Shown here: in pieces, positions 1-8,405 of the stretch | How the letters are laid out: each line of letters begins with the position of its first letter | Numbering within the stretch: position 1 is the stretch's first letter | NCBI GenBank assembly: GCA_934591815.1 | Contig: CAKTPV010000015.1 | Location: forward strand, 1 to 56,416 | Reading direction: 5' to 3' | Source: an uncultured Oscillospiraceae bacterium | Lineage (GTDB): Bacteria > Bacillota > Clostridia > Oscillospirales > Oscillospiraceae | DNA: 56,416 bases | Translations under genes and position numbers: made by a program | The notes under the pieces: generated by a model | The model's database searches: none | What the model was told of the DNA's origin: nothing | Seen by the model: the letters and a program-made list of their open reading frames with translations, nothing else

Positions 1-60
1 GCTCGCTTCTGCTGACAATACTTGGCTGGAGACGGCCTGGGAAGATAGGTAGCGCCAACA
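1..60 (+). rRNA. 5S ribosomal RNA, 3' part (truncated by window edge)
   Basis: The first 60 bases match the 3' half of bacterial 5S rRNA, including the GGAGAC loop region and the closing GATAGGTAGCGCC segment. The 5' half lies outside the window. A strong terminator follows within a few bases, so this is probably the end of an rrn operon. Recognition is from the conserved sequence only; the exact mature 3' end is not determined. Confidence 0.85.
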
Positions 61-63
61 CGA

Positions 64-99
64 AGAAACACCGCTCATTTGAGCGGTGTTTCTCTTTTT
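64..99 (+). terminator. Rho-independent terminator after 5S rRNA
   Basis: A perfect 12-bp stem (GAAACACCGCTC, positions 65-76, pairing with 81-92) with an ATTT loop is followed by TCTTTTTA. It sits directly after the 5S rRNA and probably ends the rRNA operon transcript. Confidence 0.9.
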
Positions 100-294
100 A
101 TCCGTTGTCTCCGGTCTGGTGGCCGCTGCGACGGATGCTGCGGACAGTATGCGGAGTGGGTTCGGGGCGCCTTCGGCACTGTGAGTGCGCCCAGTTTGAC
201 GGCGCAGGTGCGCTTGAGATAAGCGACAGTAGATTCTTTCAGAATTTTGTGATACACTGAGTCAAATAAATCGGAATTTTGCGAGGTGCATATA

Positions 295-801
295 ATGAAT
301 ATTGAAACAGGCAGAATCATCATTCGTGATTTTACTATGAATGATATACACGATATGCAGGATATTTTGGGCGATGCTGAAGCAATGAAAAATTGCGAGC
401 CCGCATATACGATTGAGAAAACAGCTGATTTTGTGCAAAAATTCTGCATAGAAAAAAGAGGGGCTGTTGCTGCGATACACAAAGATACCGGCAAGGTAAT
501 TGGATATATTCTCTTCAACGAGTTCGATGAAAGCGTATATGAAATGGGATGGTTTTTCAACAGGGCTTTCTGGGGACAGGGGTTCGCTTATGAATCCTGC
601 AAAGCGGTCATCGACTATGCTTTTGATACGATGAATGCACATAAAGTGTTTGCCGAAACGATCGATGGAATGAAATCCGTAAATCTTATGAAAAAGCTGG
701 GAATGAAACTGGAAGGAGTCCAGAGAAGCCAAACGAAAGACAATTTTGGAAACTGGGCGGATGTATACTTTTATGGACTTCTTTCAGAAGATAGACTGTA
801 A
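295..801 (+). CDS. GNAT family N-acetyltransferase (RimJ/RimL type)
   Basis: A 168-residue protein with the GNAT fold. The opening strand is of the type R-I-I-I-R-D-F, a WFFNRAFWGQGFAYE segment forms the acetyl-CoA loop (a variant of the R/Q-x-x-G-x-G/A signature), and a C-terminal MKKLGMKLEG motif is typical of RimJ/RimL-like acetyltransferases. The substrate may be a protein N-terminus, an antibiotic or a small amine; the sequence does not say. I chose ATG 295 because GCGAGG lies 8 nt upstream, rather than the in-frame GTG at 286. The gene is visibly more AT-rich than the rest of the window, which suggests acquisition. It is monocistronic. Confidence 0.85.
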   Translation: MNIETGRIIIRDFTMNDIHDMQDILGDAEAMKNCEPAYTIEKTADFVQKFCIEKRGAVAAIHKDTGKVIGYILFNEFDESVYEMGWFFNRAFWGQGFAYESCKAVIDYAFDTMNAHKVFAETIDGMKSVNLMKKLGMKLEGVQRSQTKDNFGNWADVYFYGLLSEDRL

Positions 802-904
802 TACAACTTTCGGTTTATCGGTGAGCTGCGTCGGTGCAAATAGCTCCCTTGGAAAGCGCAGCGCTTCCTTCACATAAATGATCGCAGCAACCAAATAGGG
901 AGGT

Positions 905-1396
905 ATGGATATGGAGGTCACACAACTGTCGAAGACCTACAATGTGCGCTGTTTACAGGATGCTGATATAGAGCGCATCTGCACCCTGTGCAGCGGTAAT
1001 CCTCAGTACTACCGCTATCATCCGCCGGCTGTAACGGCGGATAGCATCCGGGAGGATATGCGGGCGTTGCCGCCGGGCAGAGAGCCGCAGGATAAATATT
1101 ACGTCGGATATTTTGCCGGGGATGGCACGCTGCTGGCCGTTATGGATCTGATCCTCGGATACCCGTAGGAGAAAACGGCCCTCATCGGCTTTTTTATGGT
1201 GTCTGCTGCACATCAAGGGACAGGACTGGGTTCTGTATTGGTCGGCGAAGCAAGTGCGTATCTGCGCGCGCAGAGCTATGCAAAGCTACGGCTGGGCGTG
1301 GACAAGGGGAATCCCCAGAGCCATGCGTTCTGGACAAAGAACGGGTTTACGCAGGTAGGCGAGGGTCACTACATCATCATGGAGCGCGAGATCTAA
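905..1396 (+). pseudogene. GNAT family N-acetyltransferase interrupted by in-frame TAG
   Basis: Positions 905-1168 and 1196-1396 are one reading frame. It encodes a GNAT protein broken only by a TAG at 1166-1168. Upstream, YYVGYFAGDGTLLAVMDLI is the core beta sheet. Downstream, the frame continues without a shift into EKTALIGFFMVSAAHQGTGLGSVL, where HQGTGLG is the acetyl-CoA binding loop, and ends in a normal C-terminus (FWTKNGFTQVGEG). Intact length would be about 163 residues. AGGGAGG lies just before the ATG at 905. A single base change from CAG, GAG, AAG or a similar codon explains the stop. A sequencing error or TAG readthrough cannot be excluded. Confidence 0.8.
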
Positions 1397-1446
1397 AAAA
1401 TTCCGTACATCAAAGAGGCGTTCCAACATTTTGGAATGATATAAGA

Positions 1447-1486
1447 AAAGAGCTATCTGGCTTCATTTGAAATCAGATAGCTCTTT
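1447..1486. terminator. Bidirectional hairpin terminator between GNAT pseudogene and guaA
   Basis: A 13-bp stem (AAAGAGCTATCTG at 1447-1459 with its complement at 1474-1486) is flanked by A-rich and T-rich runs. It can end the plus-strand GNAT transcript and possibly the minus-strand guaA transcript. Confidence 0.75.
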
Positions 1487-1505
1487 ATTCTTGGATAATC
1501 TAAAA

Positions 1506-1524
1506 TGTTGTCATTTTGTTGTCA
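1506..1524. other. Possible integrase arm-type direct repeat near 3' end of guaA
   Basis: Two identical octamers, TGTTGTCA at 1506-1513 and again at 1517-1524, are repeated with an 11-bp period, one helical turn. They lie about 60 bp beyond the guaA stop codon. Short helically phased repeats next to a conserved gene 3' end resemble arm-type sites of tyrosine recombinases. The 3' end of guaA is a known integration site for genomic islands. No integrase gene is present, so this would be a remnant or an unoccupied side of a site. Confidence 0.35.
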
Positions 1525-1583
1525 CGGAGCAATTCCCGGGCGCAAAAGTCCAGCATTTTCAAGGCTTTTCAGCCTTTCGGGGA

Positions 1584-3113
1584 TCATTCCCACTCCACGG
1601 TGGCGGGGGGCTTGGAGGTGATGTCGTAGCAGATACGGTTGATGTGCTTGACCTCGCCCACGATGCGGCCGGAGACCTTATCCAGCAGCTCGTAGGGCAG
1701 GCGGGACCATGTAGCGGTCATGAAGTCCTGGGACTGTACCGCCCGCAGTGCCAGCGTGTAGTCGTAGGTGCGCTCGTCGCCCATGACGCCCACACTGCGC
1801 AGATCGGTGAGCACGGCGAAGAACTGGCTGGTGGTGCGATCCAGACCCGCCAGCTTCATCTCCTCACGGAAGATGGCGTCGGCATCCCGCAGGATGGCCA
1901 GCTTCTCCTCGGTGATCTCGCCGATCACGCGGATGGCCAGACCGGGGCCGGGGAAGGGCTGACGCCACACCAGCTCGTCGGGCAGACCCAGCTCGGTACC
2001 CAGCTGGCGCACCTCATCCTTGAACAGGCGGCGCAGCGGCTCGACGATCTCCTTGAAGTCCACGCAGTCGGGCAGACCGCCCACGTTGTGGTGGCTCTTG
2101 ATGACGGCGGACTCGCCGCCCAGACCGGACTCCACCACGTCGGGGTAGATGGTGCCCTGCGCCAGGAAGTCCACGGCGCCGATCTTCTTGGCCTCCTCCT
2201 CAAAGACGCGGATGAACTCCTCGCCGATGATCTTGCGCTTGCGCTCGGGATCGGTGACGCCGGCCAGCTTACCAAGGAAGCGAGGCCCGGCGTTGACGCG
2301 GCGGACATCTACGTGGAACTGGTTCTTCATAACGTGCTCCACCTGATCGCCCTCGTCCTTACGCAGCAGGCCGTGATCCACGAAGATGCAGGTCAGTTGG
2401 TCGCCGACGGCCCGCTGGAGCAGGGCGGCAGCCACGGAGCTGTCCACGCCGCCGGAGAGCGCCAGCAGCACGCGGCCATCGCCGATCTGACGGCGGCACG
2501 CGGCCACGGCGTCCTCCAGATAGGAGGCCATAGACCACTCGGGACGGAAGCCGCAGATGCGGTACAGGAAGTTCTGAAGGATCTCCTTGCCGTACTCGGT
2601 GTGGAGCACCTCGGGGTGGAACTGTACGCCGTACAGGTCCTTCTCAGCGCAGCAGACGGCGGCGTGCTGGCAGCCGCCGGTGTGGGCAATGGCGGTAAAG
2701 CCGGGCGCCAGCTGCTCCACCTCCACGCCGTGGCTCATCCAGCACACGGACGTCTCGGGAACGCCCTCAAACAGGGGAGAGGCGGCATGGGTCAGCTGGA
2801 TCTTGCCGTACTCGCGGGTCTCGGCCTTGCGGCACTGACCGCCCAGCAGGTGCATCATCAGCTGCTGACCATAGCAGATGCCCAGCACGGGGATGCCCAG
2901 CTCGAACAGAGCCTTGTCCACCATGGGGGCCTTCGGCTCAAATACGGTAGCGGGGCCGCCGGTGAAGATCAGCGCGTCAGGTGCAAAGGCGCGCACCTCG
3001 TCCATGGAGATGCGGAAGGACTTGATCTCGCAGTACACACCGCACTCACGGACACGGCGGGCCACCAGCAGGTTGTACTGCCCGCCGAAATCCAACACAA
3101 GGACTTTCTTCAT
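1584..3113 (-). CDS. guaA: GMP synthase (glutamine-hydrolysing)
   Basis: Converts XMP to GMP using glutamine and ATP; 509 residues, normal for the family. The N-terminal class I glutamine amidotransferase begins [13 protein letters not shown] and carries the nucleophile Cys80 in GICYGQQ, with the partner His/Glu in QFHPEV. The ATP pyrophosphatase P-loop follows in [13 protein letters not shown], and the C-terminal dimerisation domain ends in ATVEWE. The ATG at 3113 lies one base after the xpt stop, so the two genes are co-transcribed and probably translationally coupled. No frameshift or missing catalytic residue is seen. Confidence 0.97.
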   Translation of the reverse strand: MKKVLVLDFGGQYNLLVARRVRECGVYCEIKSFRISMDEVRAFAPDALIFTGGPATVFEPKAPMVDKALFELGIPVLGICYGQQLMMHLLGGQCRKAETREYGKIQLTHAASPLFEGVPETSVCWMSHGVEVEQLAPGFTAIAHTGGCQHAAVCCAEKDLYGVQFHPEVLHTEYGKEILQNFLYRICGFRPEWSMASYLEDAVAACRRQIGDGRVLLALSGGVDSSVAAALLQRAVGDQLTCIFVDHGLLRKDEGDQVEHVMKNQFHVDVRRVNAGPRFLGKLAGVTDPERKRKIIGEEFIRVFEEEAKKIGAVDFLAQGTIYPDVVESGLGGESAVIKSHHNVGGLPDCVDFKEIVEPLRRLFKDEVRQLGTELGLPDELVWRQPFPGPGLAIRVIGEITEEKLAILRDADAIFREEMKLAGLDRTTSQFFAVLTDLRSVGVMGDERTYDYTLALRAVQSQDFMTATWSRLPYELLDKVSGRIVGEVKHINRICYDITSKPPATVEWE

Positions 3114-3114
3114 A

Positions 3115-3693
3115 TCAGGTACCCTCCCGGAAGCGGATGTGATGCTCGTCGGCCTCGTCGATGATGGCCAGAGAGTGGATGGGATATCCCTCGCGGCGCA
3201 GGCTGTCGCCGCCGTCCTGGAAGCCCTTTTCCACAGCAACACCGATGCCGACCAGCGTGGCGCCGGCCTTGTTCACGATGTCGATGAGGCCGCGCATAGC
3301 GTAGCCCTTGGCCATGAAGTCATCGATGATGAGCACACGGTCATTGGAGCTGATCCAATCCTGAGAAACCAGCAGGGTCACTTTCTTCTTATAGGTGTAG
3401 GAAAAAATATCGCTCTGGTACAGACCGCCCTCGATGTTGTCGCTCTTGGCCTTCTTGGCGAACACCATGGGGACACCATATCGCTGGGCGCAGATCGTAG
3501 CCAAAGCGATACCGCTCGCCTCGGCGGTGAGCACCATCGTGATATCCTTCACATCGAAATACTTGGCGAACTCGTCTGCCATATCGCTCATCAGAGCGGT
3601 ATCTACGCGGTGATTCAGAAAACCATCCACCTTGATGATATTTCCGGGGAGAACACGCCCCTCCCGCTGGATGCGATCCTTAAGCTGCTGCAT
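3115..3693 (-). CDS. xpt: Xanthine phosphoribosyltransferase
   Basis: Makes XMP from xanthine and PRPP; 192 residues, the usual Xpt length. The PRPP-binding motif [11 protein letters not shown] is present and the N-terminal [11 protein letters not shown] segment is characteristic of Xpt. I chose ATG 3693 (MQQLKDRI) over the in-frame GTG at 3702 because it aligns with known Xpt starts and has GAGAGGAAG at a suitable distance. It is the first gene of xpt-guaA, a direct two-step route from xanthine to GMP. Confidence 0.95.
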   Translation of the reverse strand: MQQLKDRIQREGRVLPGNIIKVDGFLNHRVDTALMSDMADEFAKYFDVKDITMVLTAEASGIALATICAQRYGVPMVFAKKAKSDNIEGGLYQSDIFSYTYKKKVTLLVSQDWISSNDRVLIIDDFMAKGYAMRGLIDIVNKAGATLVGIGVAVEKGFQDGGDSLRREGYPIHSLAIIDEADEHHIRFREGT

Positions 3694-3722
3694 GGTCACC
3701 ACTTCCTCTCAAAAGTATTAGT

Positions 3723-3742
3723 TTTATACTGCTTTATACTGC
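3723..3742 (-). promoter_or_regulatory. Possible xpt-guaA promoter region with tandem -10-like repeats
   Basis: Minus-strand upstream DNA has a tandem 10-bp repeat giving two TATAAA elements (plus-strand TTTATA at 3723-3728 and 3733-3738). The best -35 candidate is TTTTCT, 16 bp upstream of the distal TATAAA. The assignment is weak. I saw no purine-riboswitch aptamer in the short space before xpt. Confidence 0.3.
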
Positions 3743-3835
3743 CCGATTTTTAACAGAAAAGCAACAGGGAAAAATGCAGAATATCCCGGTGCTTTTTGTC
3801 CTTTTTTGTGGGTTTTACCGGAGGAAAAGCTGGAC

Positions 3836-4732
3836 TTATTTCTCCGATAAGCTCTGTTTGACAAACTCCGCAAAGCGCTCCGCCGCGGCGGTCTGCGGCA
3901 CGTCCCGCAGCATACACATATCCACGGAGCGGGGCGGGATCTGGAACGAGGTCTTGAGCCGGCGCAGGCGGCCGCTGTCCAGCTCGCGGGTCACAAATTC
4001 CTCCGTTACGCCGGCCACGCCGAAGCCGATGGCGGCCAGATCCACCAGCAGACTGCGGGCGCCCAGCTCGATCTCGGGATTCAGGCGCAGGCCGTTCTGG
4101 AGGAAGAACCGCTCCAGATACAGGCGGCTGGACGCCTTGCGCTCCAACAGGATCAGGGGGAAGGCGGAGATCTCCTCCAGCGAGTAGACATGGTCAAAGT
4201 CGCAGGGATAGTCGTTGCCCGCTACGAAGATGGAATGGGTGGGGAAGCAGGGGTGCGCATCCAGCGATGTCATATCCGTAGGGGTGCTGGCAAAGGCGAT
4301 GTCCACCTTGCCGGAGCGCAGCAGGCCCAGTACCTTGTGGCTGCGGCCAGAGATGATCTGGATGTGGATGGCGGGATGCTCCCGGTGGAAGCCGTCCAGA
4401 TAGGGGAGCAGGAACTGGCTGGTAACGGTGTCGCTGGCGCCGATGACCAGCTGGCCCATTTGCAGCTCGCGGGTCTGGGACAGCTTTTCCTCGCCGGTCT
4501 CCAGCAGGCCCATGGCGCTGCGGACATACTCATAGAGCATTTTTCCCTCCGCCGTCAGGGTGACGCCGCGGGAGTTCCGGGAGAACAGCCGGGTCTGCAG
4601 ATCGTTCTCCAGCTGCTTGATGGACTGGCTCACCGCGGACTGGGAGATATACAGCGCCTGTGCCGCGGCGGTGATGTTGCCTACCTCAGCCACTTCTTTA
4701 AAGACACGATACAATTCGAGCTTGACCGACAT
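3836..4732 (-). CDS. LysR family transcriptional regulator
   Basis: A 298-residue LTTR. The N-terminal winged helix-turn-helix spans about residues 1-60 (AAQALYISQSAVSQSIKQLE is the recognition region), followed by a linker helix and a periplasmic-binding-like effector domain from about residue 90. It lies 3' of nothing co-directional, and its start faces the membrane protein/pduL pair. That divergent arrangement makes the pair its most likely target. The effector is unknown. The start at 4732 is preceded by AGGAGG-like sequence. Confidence 0.92.
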   Translation of the reverse strand: MSVKLELYRVFKEVAEVGNITAAAQALYISQSAVSQSIKQLENDLQTRLFSRNSRGVTLTAEGKMLYEYVRSAMGLLETGEEKLSQTRELQMGQLVIGASDTVTSQFLLPYLDGFHREHPAIHIQIISGRSHKVLGLLRSGKVDIAFASTPTDMTSLDAHPCFPTHSIFVAGNDYPCDFDHVYSLEEISAFPLILLERKASSRLYLERFFLQNGLRLNPEIELGARSLLVDLAAIGFGVAGVTEEFVTRELDSGRLRRLKTSFQIPPRSVDMCMLRDVPQTAAAERFAEFVKQSLSEK

Positions 4733-4784
4733 ATACGCCTCCTATTAGAAAACCACGATATTAGCCAACATTCTATCTGCCATG

Positions 4785-4812
4785 ATTATACCAAGAAACA
4801 GGGAGAATGCAA
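4785..4812 (-). promoter_or_regulatory. SigA promoter for LysR gene
   Basis: On the minus strand, TTGCAT (plus 4807-4812), a 16-bp spacer and TATAAT (plus 4785-4790) precede the LysR start by about 50 bp. It diverges from the promoter at 4847-4875. Confidence 0.65.
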
Positions 4813-4846
4813 GGGCAAATTTGCGGTTTTTGGCGGGGTTTAGCGC

Positions 4847-4875
4847 TTGCATAAGTGATGGCTATGTGATAGAAT
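4847..4875 (+). promoter_or_regulatory. SigA promoter for the 4910 gene and pduL
   Basis: TTGCAT (4847-4852), a 17-bp spacer and TAGAAT (4870-4875). Transcription would start about 30 nt before the ATG at 4910. Confidence 0.75.
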
Positions 4876-4909
4876 AGCAAAGTTGGAAACAGAGAAAGGG
4901 AGAACGTGC

Positions 4910-5455
4910 ATGAGAAAGCTGAAAGAGATCTGGCTGGGTCAGGACGTGATCAACCGCATCATTCTGGTGTCGGGCATTCTGGCATGCATCTGGTGTCTGG
5001 TCAAGGGCCAGGGCCTGTACGGTGTGGCGCTGGTGGTGCTGATGGGAATGCTGATGGTCAGCCGGAAGAGCAACCGCGAAAAGCGGCTGGGCCGTCTGTA
5101 CGGCGGGCTGTATTTCCATATGCCCGACGGCGAGCTGGTGCCGCTGTCCTTTGACCATGTGAAGGCCGAGTATACCCACGGCCAGCAGGGGAAGTACGCC
5201 GGGCGCACGGTAACGCTGCGCTTCCCGTGGTGGCATCTGAATCTGGACGGCCACGGCGATACGGGCTTCGGCCTGCTGATCTATTTCGACGGCAACGAGG
5301 AGGCCATGGCGGAGGCGAAGACCCTGCGCCCCGGCGACTTTGTGTCTGTCACCGGCGAGATCGTGCCGTCCGGCAGGCTATACTTCTACATCGGCAACGT
5401 CACGGAGATGCGCCGTGTATCGGAAAAGGAAGAATTCCCTCCGCGGGAACAATAA
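4910..5455 (+). CDS. Membrane-anchored protein of unknown function
   Basis: A 181-residue protein that I do not recognise by name. Two hydrophobic segments lie at about residues 14-32 and 36-52, separated by a short KGQG turn, followed by a basic stretch (RKSNREKRLGR). The remaining ~125 residues form a predicted soluble beta-rich domain. Its end (LRPGDFVSVTGEIV, then YFYIGNVTEM) looks like the last strands of an OB-fold. ATG 4910 has AAAGGGAG upstream. The gene shares a promoter with pduL 37 bp downstream and is divergent from the LysR gene. Confidence 0.7.
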   Translation: MRKLKEIWLGQDVINRIILVSGILACIWCLVKGQGLYGVALVVLMGMLMVSRKSNREKRLGRLYGGLYFHMPDGELVPLSFDHVKAEYTHGQQGKYAGRTVTLRFPWWHLNLDGHGDTGFGLLIYFDGNEEAMAEAKTLRPGDFVSVTGEIVPSGRLYFYIGNVTEMRRVSEKEEFPPREQ

Positions 5456-5492
5456 TATCACACTGCAACAAAAAACAAAGGAGAGATCTACT

Positions 5493-6056
5493 ATGAGTTT
5501 CATGATCGAGACTTCCGCCCGTCACATCCATCTGACCCAGGAGACGGTGGAGAAGCTGTTCGGCAAGGGCTATGAGCTGACGATCCGCAAGCCCCTGTCC
5601 TACCCCGGCCAGTACGCCTGCAACGAGCGTCTGACCATCGTCGGCCCCAAGAAGGAGATGGCCAACGTGTCCATCCTCGGCCCCGTCCGCAAGGCCGATC
5701 AGGTGGAGGTCTCCGCCACCGACGCCCGCACGCTGGGCATCGACGCGCCTGTCCGCGAGAGCGGCGACGTCAAGGGTTCCGGCGGCTGCAAGCTCATCGG
5801 GCCTGCCGGTGAGGTGGAGCTGACCGAGGGCGTCATCGTGGCCAAGCGCCACCTGCACATCCTGGAGAAGGACGCTGCCGAGCTGGGCGTCAAGGATAAG
5901 GATATCATCCGCGTGGCCTGCGGCGGCGAGGGCCGTAAGCTGATCTTCGACGACGTGGTCGTTCGCGTCAACAAGGACGGCGCCACCACCATGCACATCG
6001 ACACCGACGAGTCTCAGGCGGCGGGCAACCCCACCAGCGGCGAGATCTTCCGGTAA
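5493..6056 (+). CDS. pduL: PduL-type phosphate acyltransferase
   Basis: A 187-residue protein of the PduL family, which exchanges CoA and phosphate on acetyl- or propionyl-CoA to give the acyl-phosphate. Two copies of the PduL domain are visible. Zinc-ligand His motifs are in SARHIHL near the N-terminus and KRHLHIL in the second half; a conserved PVRESGD segment and a C-terminal MHIDTDESQAAG follow. AAAGGAGAG precedes the ATG. No encapsulation peptide or microcompartment shell gene is nearby, so a free cytosolic phosphotransacylase paired with an acetate kinase elsewhere is likely (inference). Confidence 0.93.
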   Translation: MSFMIETSARHIHLTQETVEKLFGKGYELTIRKPLSYPGQYACNERLTIVGPKKEMANVSILGPVRKADQVEVSATDARTLGIDAPVRESGDVKGSGGCKLIGPAGEVELTEGVIVAKRHLHILEKDAAELGVKDKDIIRVACGGEGRKLIFDDVVVRVNKDGATTMHIDTDESQAAGNPTSGEIFR

Positions 6057-6066
6057 ATAAAAACAG

Positions 6067-6106
6067 AAAAGCTGCCCTGACGACGGATTGTCAGGGCAGC
6101 TTTTTT
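6067..6106 (+). terminator. Rho-independent terminator after pduL
   Basis: AAAAGCTGCCCTGAC (6067-6081) pairs with GTCAGGGCAGC (6090-6100), followed by TTTTTT. It ends the 4910-pduL transcript. Confidence 0.9.
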
Positions 6107-6138
6107 CATCGGACTGCCCGGCGCAAAGGCGCGGATCG

Positions 6139-6174
6139 ACAGCAGCCCCGCTCCGTCAGGAGCGGGGCTGCTGT
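6139..6174 (-). terminator. GC-rich hairpin, probable terminator of the flavoprotein gene
   Basis: A 16-bp perfect stem (6139-6154 with 6159-6174) and a 4-nt loop lie just beyond the minus-strand stop at 6183. No U-tract follows on the minus strand, so intrinsic termination is uncertain; transcript 3'-end protection is another possibility. Confidence 0.5.
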
Positions 6175-6182
6175 TTGCCTGA

Positions 6183-8243
6183 TTAGATATTCATGCAGAC
6201 ATCCCATGCGCCCCAGATGACGTTGCGCAGGTTGCCCCACTTCTCGCAGGTACCTACACGGTGTACCTTTTTGTCGTCCGGCGCGATGGGCGCGGGAACG
6301 AAGCCGATGCCATTGACCACGCTGTCGCAGTCGATACGCTGGGTCTGGCCGTCCTTGCCCTTGACCATGACGAAGCCGTCACCGATCTCGGTGATGGTGG
6401 AATTCAGGTAGACAGGCACCTTCTTGAACGCCAGCATCTCCCGGAGGAAGGAGGCGTTGGCAAGGCAGGTGCCGGGGGTGGCGATCAGGTCGTTGGCATA
6501 CTCCACGATGATGGGATGACGGCCCTGCAGCACCATCTCATAGGCCGCCTCGCAGGAGGACTGGCCGCCGCCGAAGAACACGATGCGGTCGCCGGCGTCC
6601 ACCTGATTCAGCAGGAGCTGGGTGAAGTTGATGGTCTTGTTGAAGCCCTTCACCGGCAGGGTCTTGGGGGCGGAGCCGGTGCAGACGATGACCTCGTCGA
6701 ACTCCCGGCGCAGCGTGGCTGGGGCGTTGATCTCCATGTGGAAGCGCACCTCGATGTTGTTCTTCTTCAGCTCCCGCTCGTACCAGCGCAGCAGCGCCTT
6801 GTCGGCCTCCTTGAAGCTCATGGCGGCAGCGGTGATATACAGACCGCCCAGCTCGCCGGACTTCTCGAAGATCACGGGGGTGTGACCGCGCTTCTTCAGC
6901 ACCAGCGCGCACTCCATACCGCCGATGCCGCCGCCGATGATCGCCACCTTCTTGGGCTTTCTGGCGGGGACGATCTTGTACTTATTGTGCTGCATGGTGG
7001 AGGGAGTCAGGGCGCAGCGCGCCAGATGGAGGGAGTCGTTCAGGGGCTGCATATTGGGCGTGCCCTCGGACTTGTTGAAGCTGAAGCAGGCGTTGTGGCA
7101 GTTGATGCAGGGCTTGATGTCCTCCACCCGGTCCTCGATGATCTTGTTGACCCACTCGGGGTCCACCAGATTCTGGCGGGCGATGCCCACGGCGTCCAGA
7201 CGGCCGGCGGCGATCTCCTCGGCGGCCTTGGCGGGATCCATCTTGCCGGCGCAGACCACCGGCTTGGTGGTGAAGTTCTTGATATGCTCCACCTCCGGCA
7301 GGTTGCAGTTCTCCGGCATATAGACCGGCGGATGCGCCCAGTACCACGCGTCGTAGGTGCCGTTGTCGCAGTCGAACATATCGTAGCCCGCGTCCTCCAG
7401 ATACTTGATGGCGCGCTCGGACTCCGCCATGTCGCGGCCGAACTCGGTGAACTCCTCACCGGGGACGGCACCCTGACAGAAGCCCTTGGTCTTGGACACC
7501 ACGGAGTAGCGCAGCGCCACCGGGAAGTCCTTGCCGCAGACGGCCTTGATGGCCTGTACGATCTCCACGGGGAAGCGGTAGCGGTTCTCGAAGGAGCCGC
7601 CGTACTCGTCGGTACGGTAGTTCATGTTGGCGATGGTGAACTGATCCAGCAGGTAGCCCTCGTGGACCGCATGGATCTCCACACCGTCCACACCGGCGTC
7701 CTGCAGCAGCTTGGCGGTCTTGGCGAAGGCGTCCACCATCTCGTGGATCTCGTCTACCGTCAGGGGGCGGGACTTGATCTCCGGATACCAGCGGTTGGGG
7801 GTGGCGGAGGCGGAGGCAGTGATGTAGTCGATGTCGATGAAGGGCTTGCTCACCGCGCCGAAGGCCTTGTTTTGCAGCATCTTCACCATCAGCTCGTTGA
7901 TGGCCATGGAGCGGCCCATACCGGCGGCCAGCTGGATGAACAGCTTGGAGCCGGTCTTGTGGAACTTCGGCAGCCACTCCGCCAGATCCTTGAACATCTT
8001 CTTATTCTGGTAGAGCCAGCGTCCGCCCATGGCGTCGCGGACGCACTGCATACCCGGCAGCACCAGACCCACGTTGTTCTGGGCGCGGTTCAGGATGTGG
8101 TAGGCGGCCTCCTTATCGAAATGGCACGGCTCCATCCAGCCGAACAGAGACGTGCCGCCCATGGAGGGCTGCACGATACGGTTCTTGATCTCCACATTGC
8201 CGATCTTCCAGGGGGTAAACAGCGCACTGTATTTTTCGTTCAT
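6183..8243 (-). CDS. NADH:flavin oxidoreductase / 2,4-dienoyl-CoA or enoate reductase family
   Basis: A 686-residue Fe-S flavoprotein. An Old-Yellow-Enzyme FMN barrel occupies about residues 1-340. A 4Fe-4S site follows (CINCHNAC, then RCALTP), and the C-terminal half carries an FAD/NAD(P) Rossmann module (VAIIGGGIGGMECAL, then an FFGGGQSSCEAAYE site). This three-part layout is shared by 2,4-dienoyl-CoA reductase, clostridial enoate reductases and BaiCD/BaiH bile-acid enzymes. It reduces activated C=C bonds with electrons from NAD(P)H; the substrate cannot be read from sequence. GAAGGAGG precedes ATG 8243. It is monocistronic. Confidence 0.9.
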   Translation of the reverse strand: MNEKYSALFTPWKIGNVEIKNRIVQPSMGGTSLFGWMEPCHFDKEAAYHILNRAQNNVGLVLPGMQCVRDAMGGRWLYQNKKMFKDLAEWLPKFHKTGSKLFIQLAAGMGRSMAINELMVKMLQNKAFGAVSKPFIDIDYITASASATPNRWYPEIKSRPLTVDEIHEMVDAFAKTAKLLQDAGVDGVEIHAVHEGYLLDQFTIANMNYRTDEYGGSFENRYRFPVEIVQAIKAVCGKDFPVALRYSVVSKTKGFCQGAVPGEEFTEFGRDMAESERAIKYLEDAGYDMFDCDNGTYDAWYWAHPPVYMPENCNLPEVEHIKNFTTKPVVCAGKMDPAKAAEEIAAGRLDAVGIARQNLVDPEWVNKIIEDRVEDIKPCINCHNACFSFNKSEGTPNMQPLNDSLHLARCALTPSTMQHNKYKIVPARKPKKVAIIGGGIGGMECALVLKKRGHTPVIFEKSGELGGLYITAAAMSFKEADKALLRWYERELKKNNIEVRFHMEINAPATLRREFDEVIVCTGSAPKTLPVKGFNKTINFTQLLLNQVDAGDRIVFFGGGQSSCEAAYEMVLQGRHPIIVEYANDLIATPGTCLANASFLREMLAFKKVPVYLNSTITEIGDGFVMVKGKDGQTQRIDCDSVVNGIGFVPAPIAPDDKKVHRVGTCEKWGNLRNVIWGAWDVCMNI

Positions 8244-8293
8244 TTGGTGTTCCTCCTTCGTATTTTCAGCATACTGCCGGTTTTTACCGTTTT

Positions 8294-8322
8294 ATTATAC
8301 AGGAGCTTTGGGAAAACTACAA
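8294..8322 (-). promoter_or_regulatory. SigA promoter for the flavoprotein gene
   Basis: On the minus strand, TTGTAG (plus 8317-8322), a 17-bp spacer and consensus TATAAT (plus 8294-8299), about 50 bp before the start codon. Confidence 0.75.
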
Positions 8323-8373
8323 CAACGAAAACGGAAAAACTGTTGGTTTTCCGGCAAAAATGCCAAATCAACC

Positions 8374-8403
8374 AAAAAAGGGAGACGGCCTTCGCCGTCT
8401 CCC
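8374..8403 (-). terminator. Rho-independent terminator after trmD
   Basis: A perfect 10-bp stem (8380-8389 with 8394-8403) closes on a 4-nt loop. On the minus strand it is followed by six T residues (plus 8374-8379). It lies 2 bp past the trmD stop. Confidence 0.9.
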
Positions 8404-8405
8404 GC

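Noticed and set aside
1196..1396. Separate small acetyltransferase gene starting at ATG 1196
   Set aside because: It is in the same frame as the upstream GNAT fragment and lacks a ribosome binding site and the N-terminal half of the fold.
3694..3835. Purine riboswitch upstream of xpt
   Set aside because: xpt-guaA is often riboswitch-controlled, but this short region shows no conserved aptamer core or terminator stem.
5493..6056. Bacterial microcompartment locus around pduL
   Set aside because: No shell proteins, aldehyde dehydrogenase or encapsulation peptide are present nearby.
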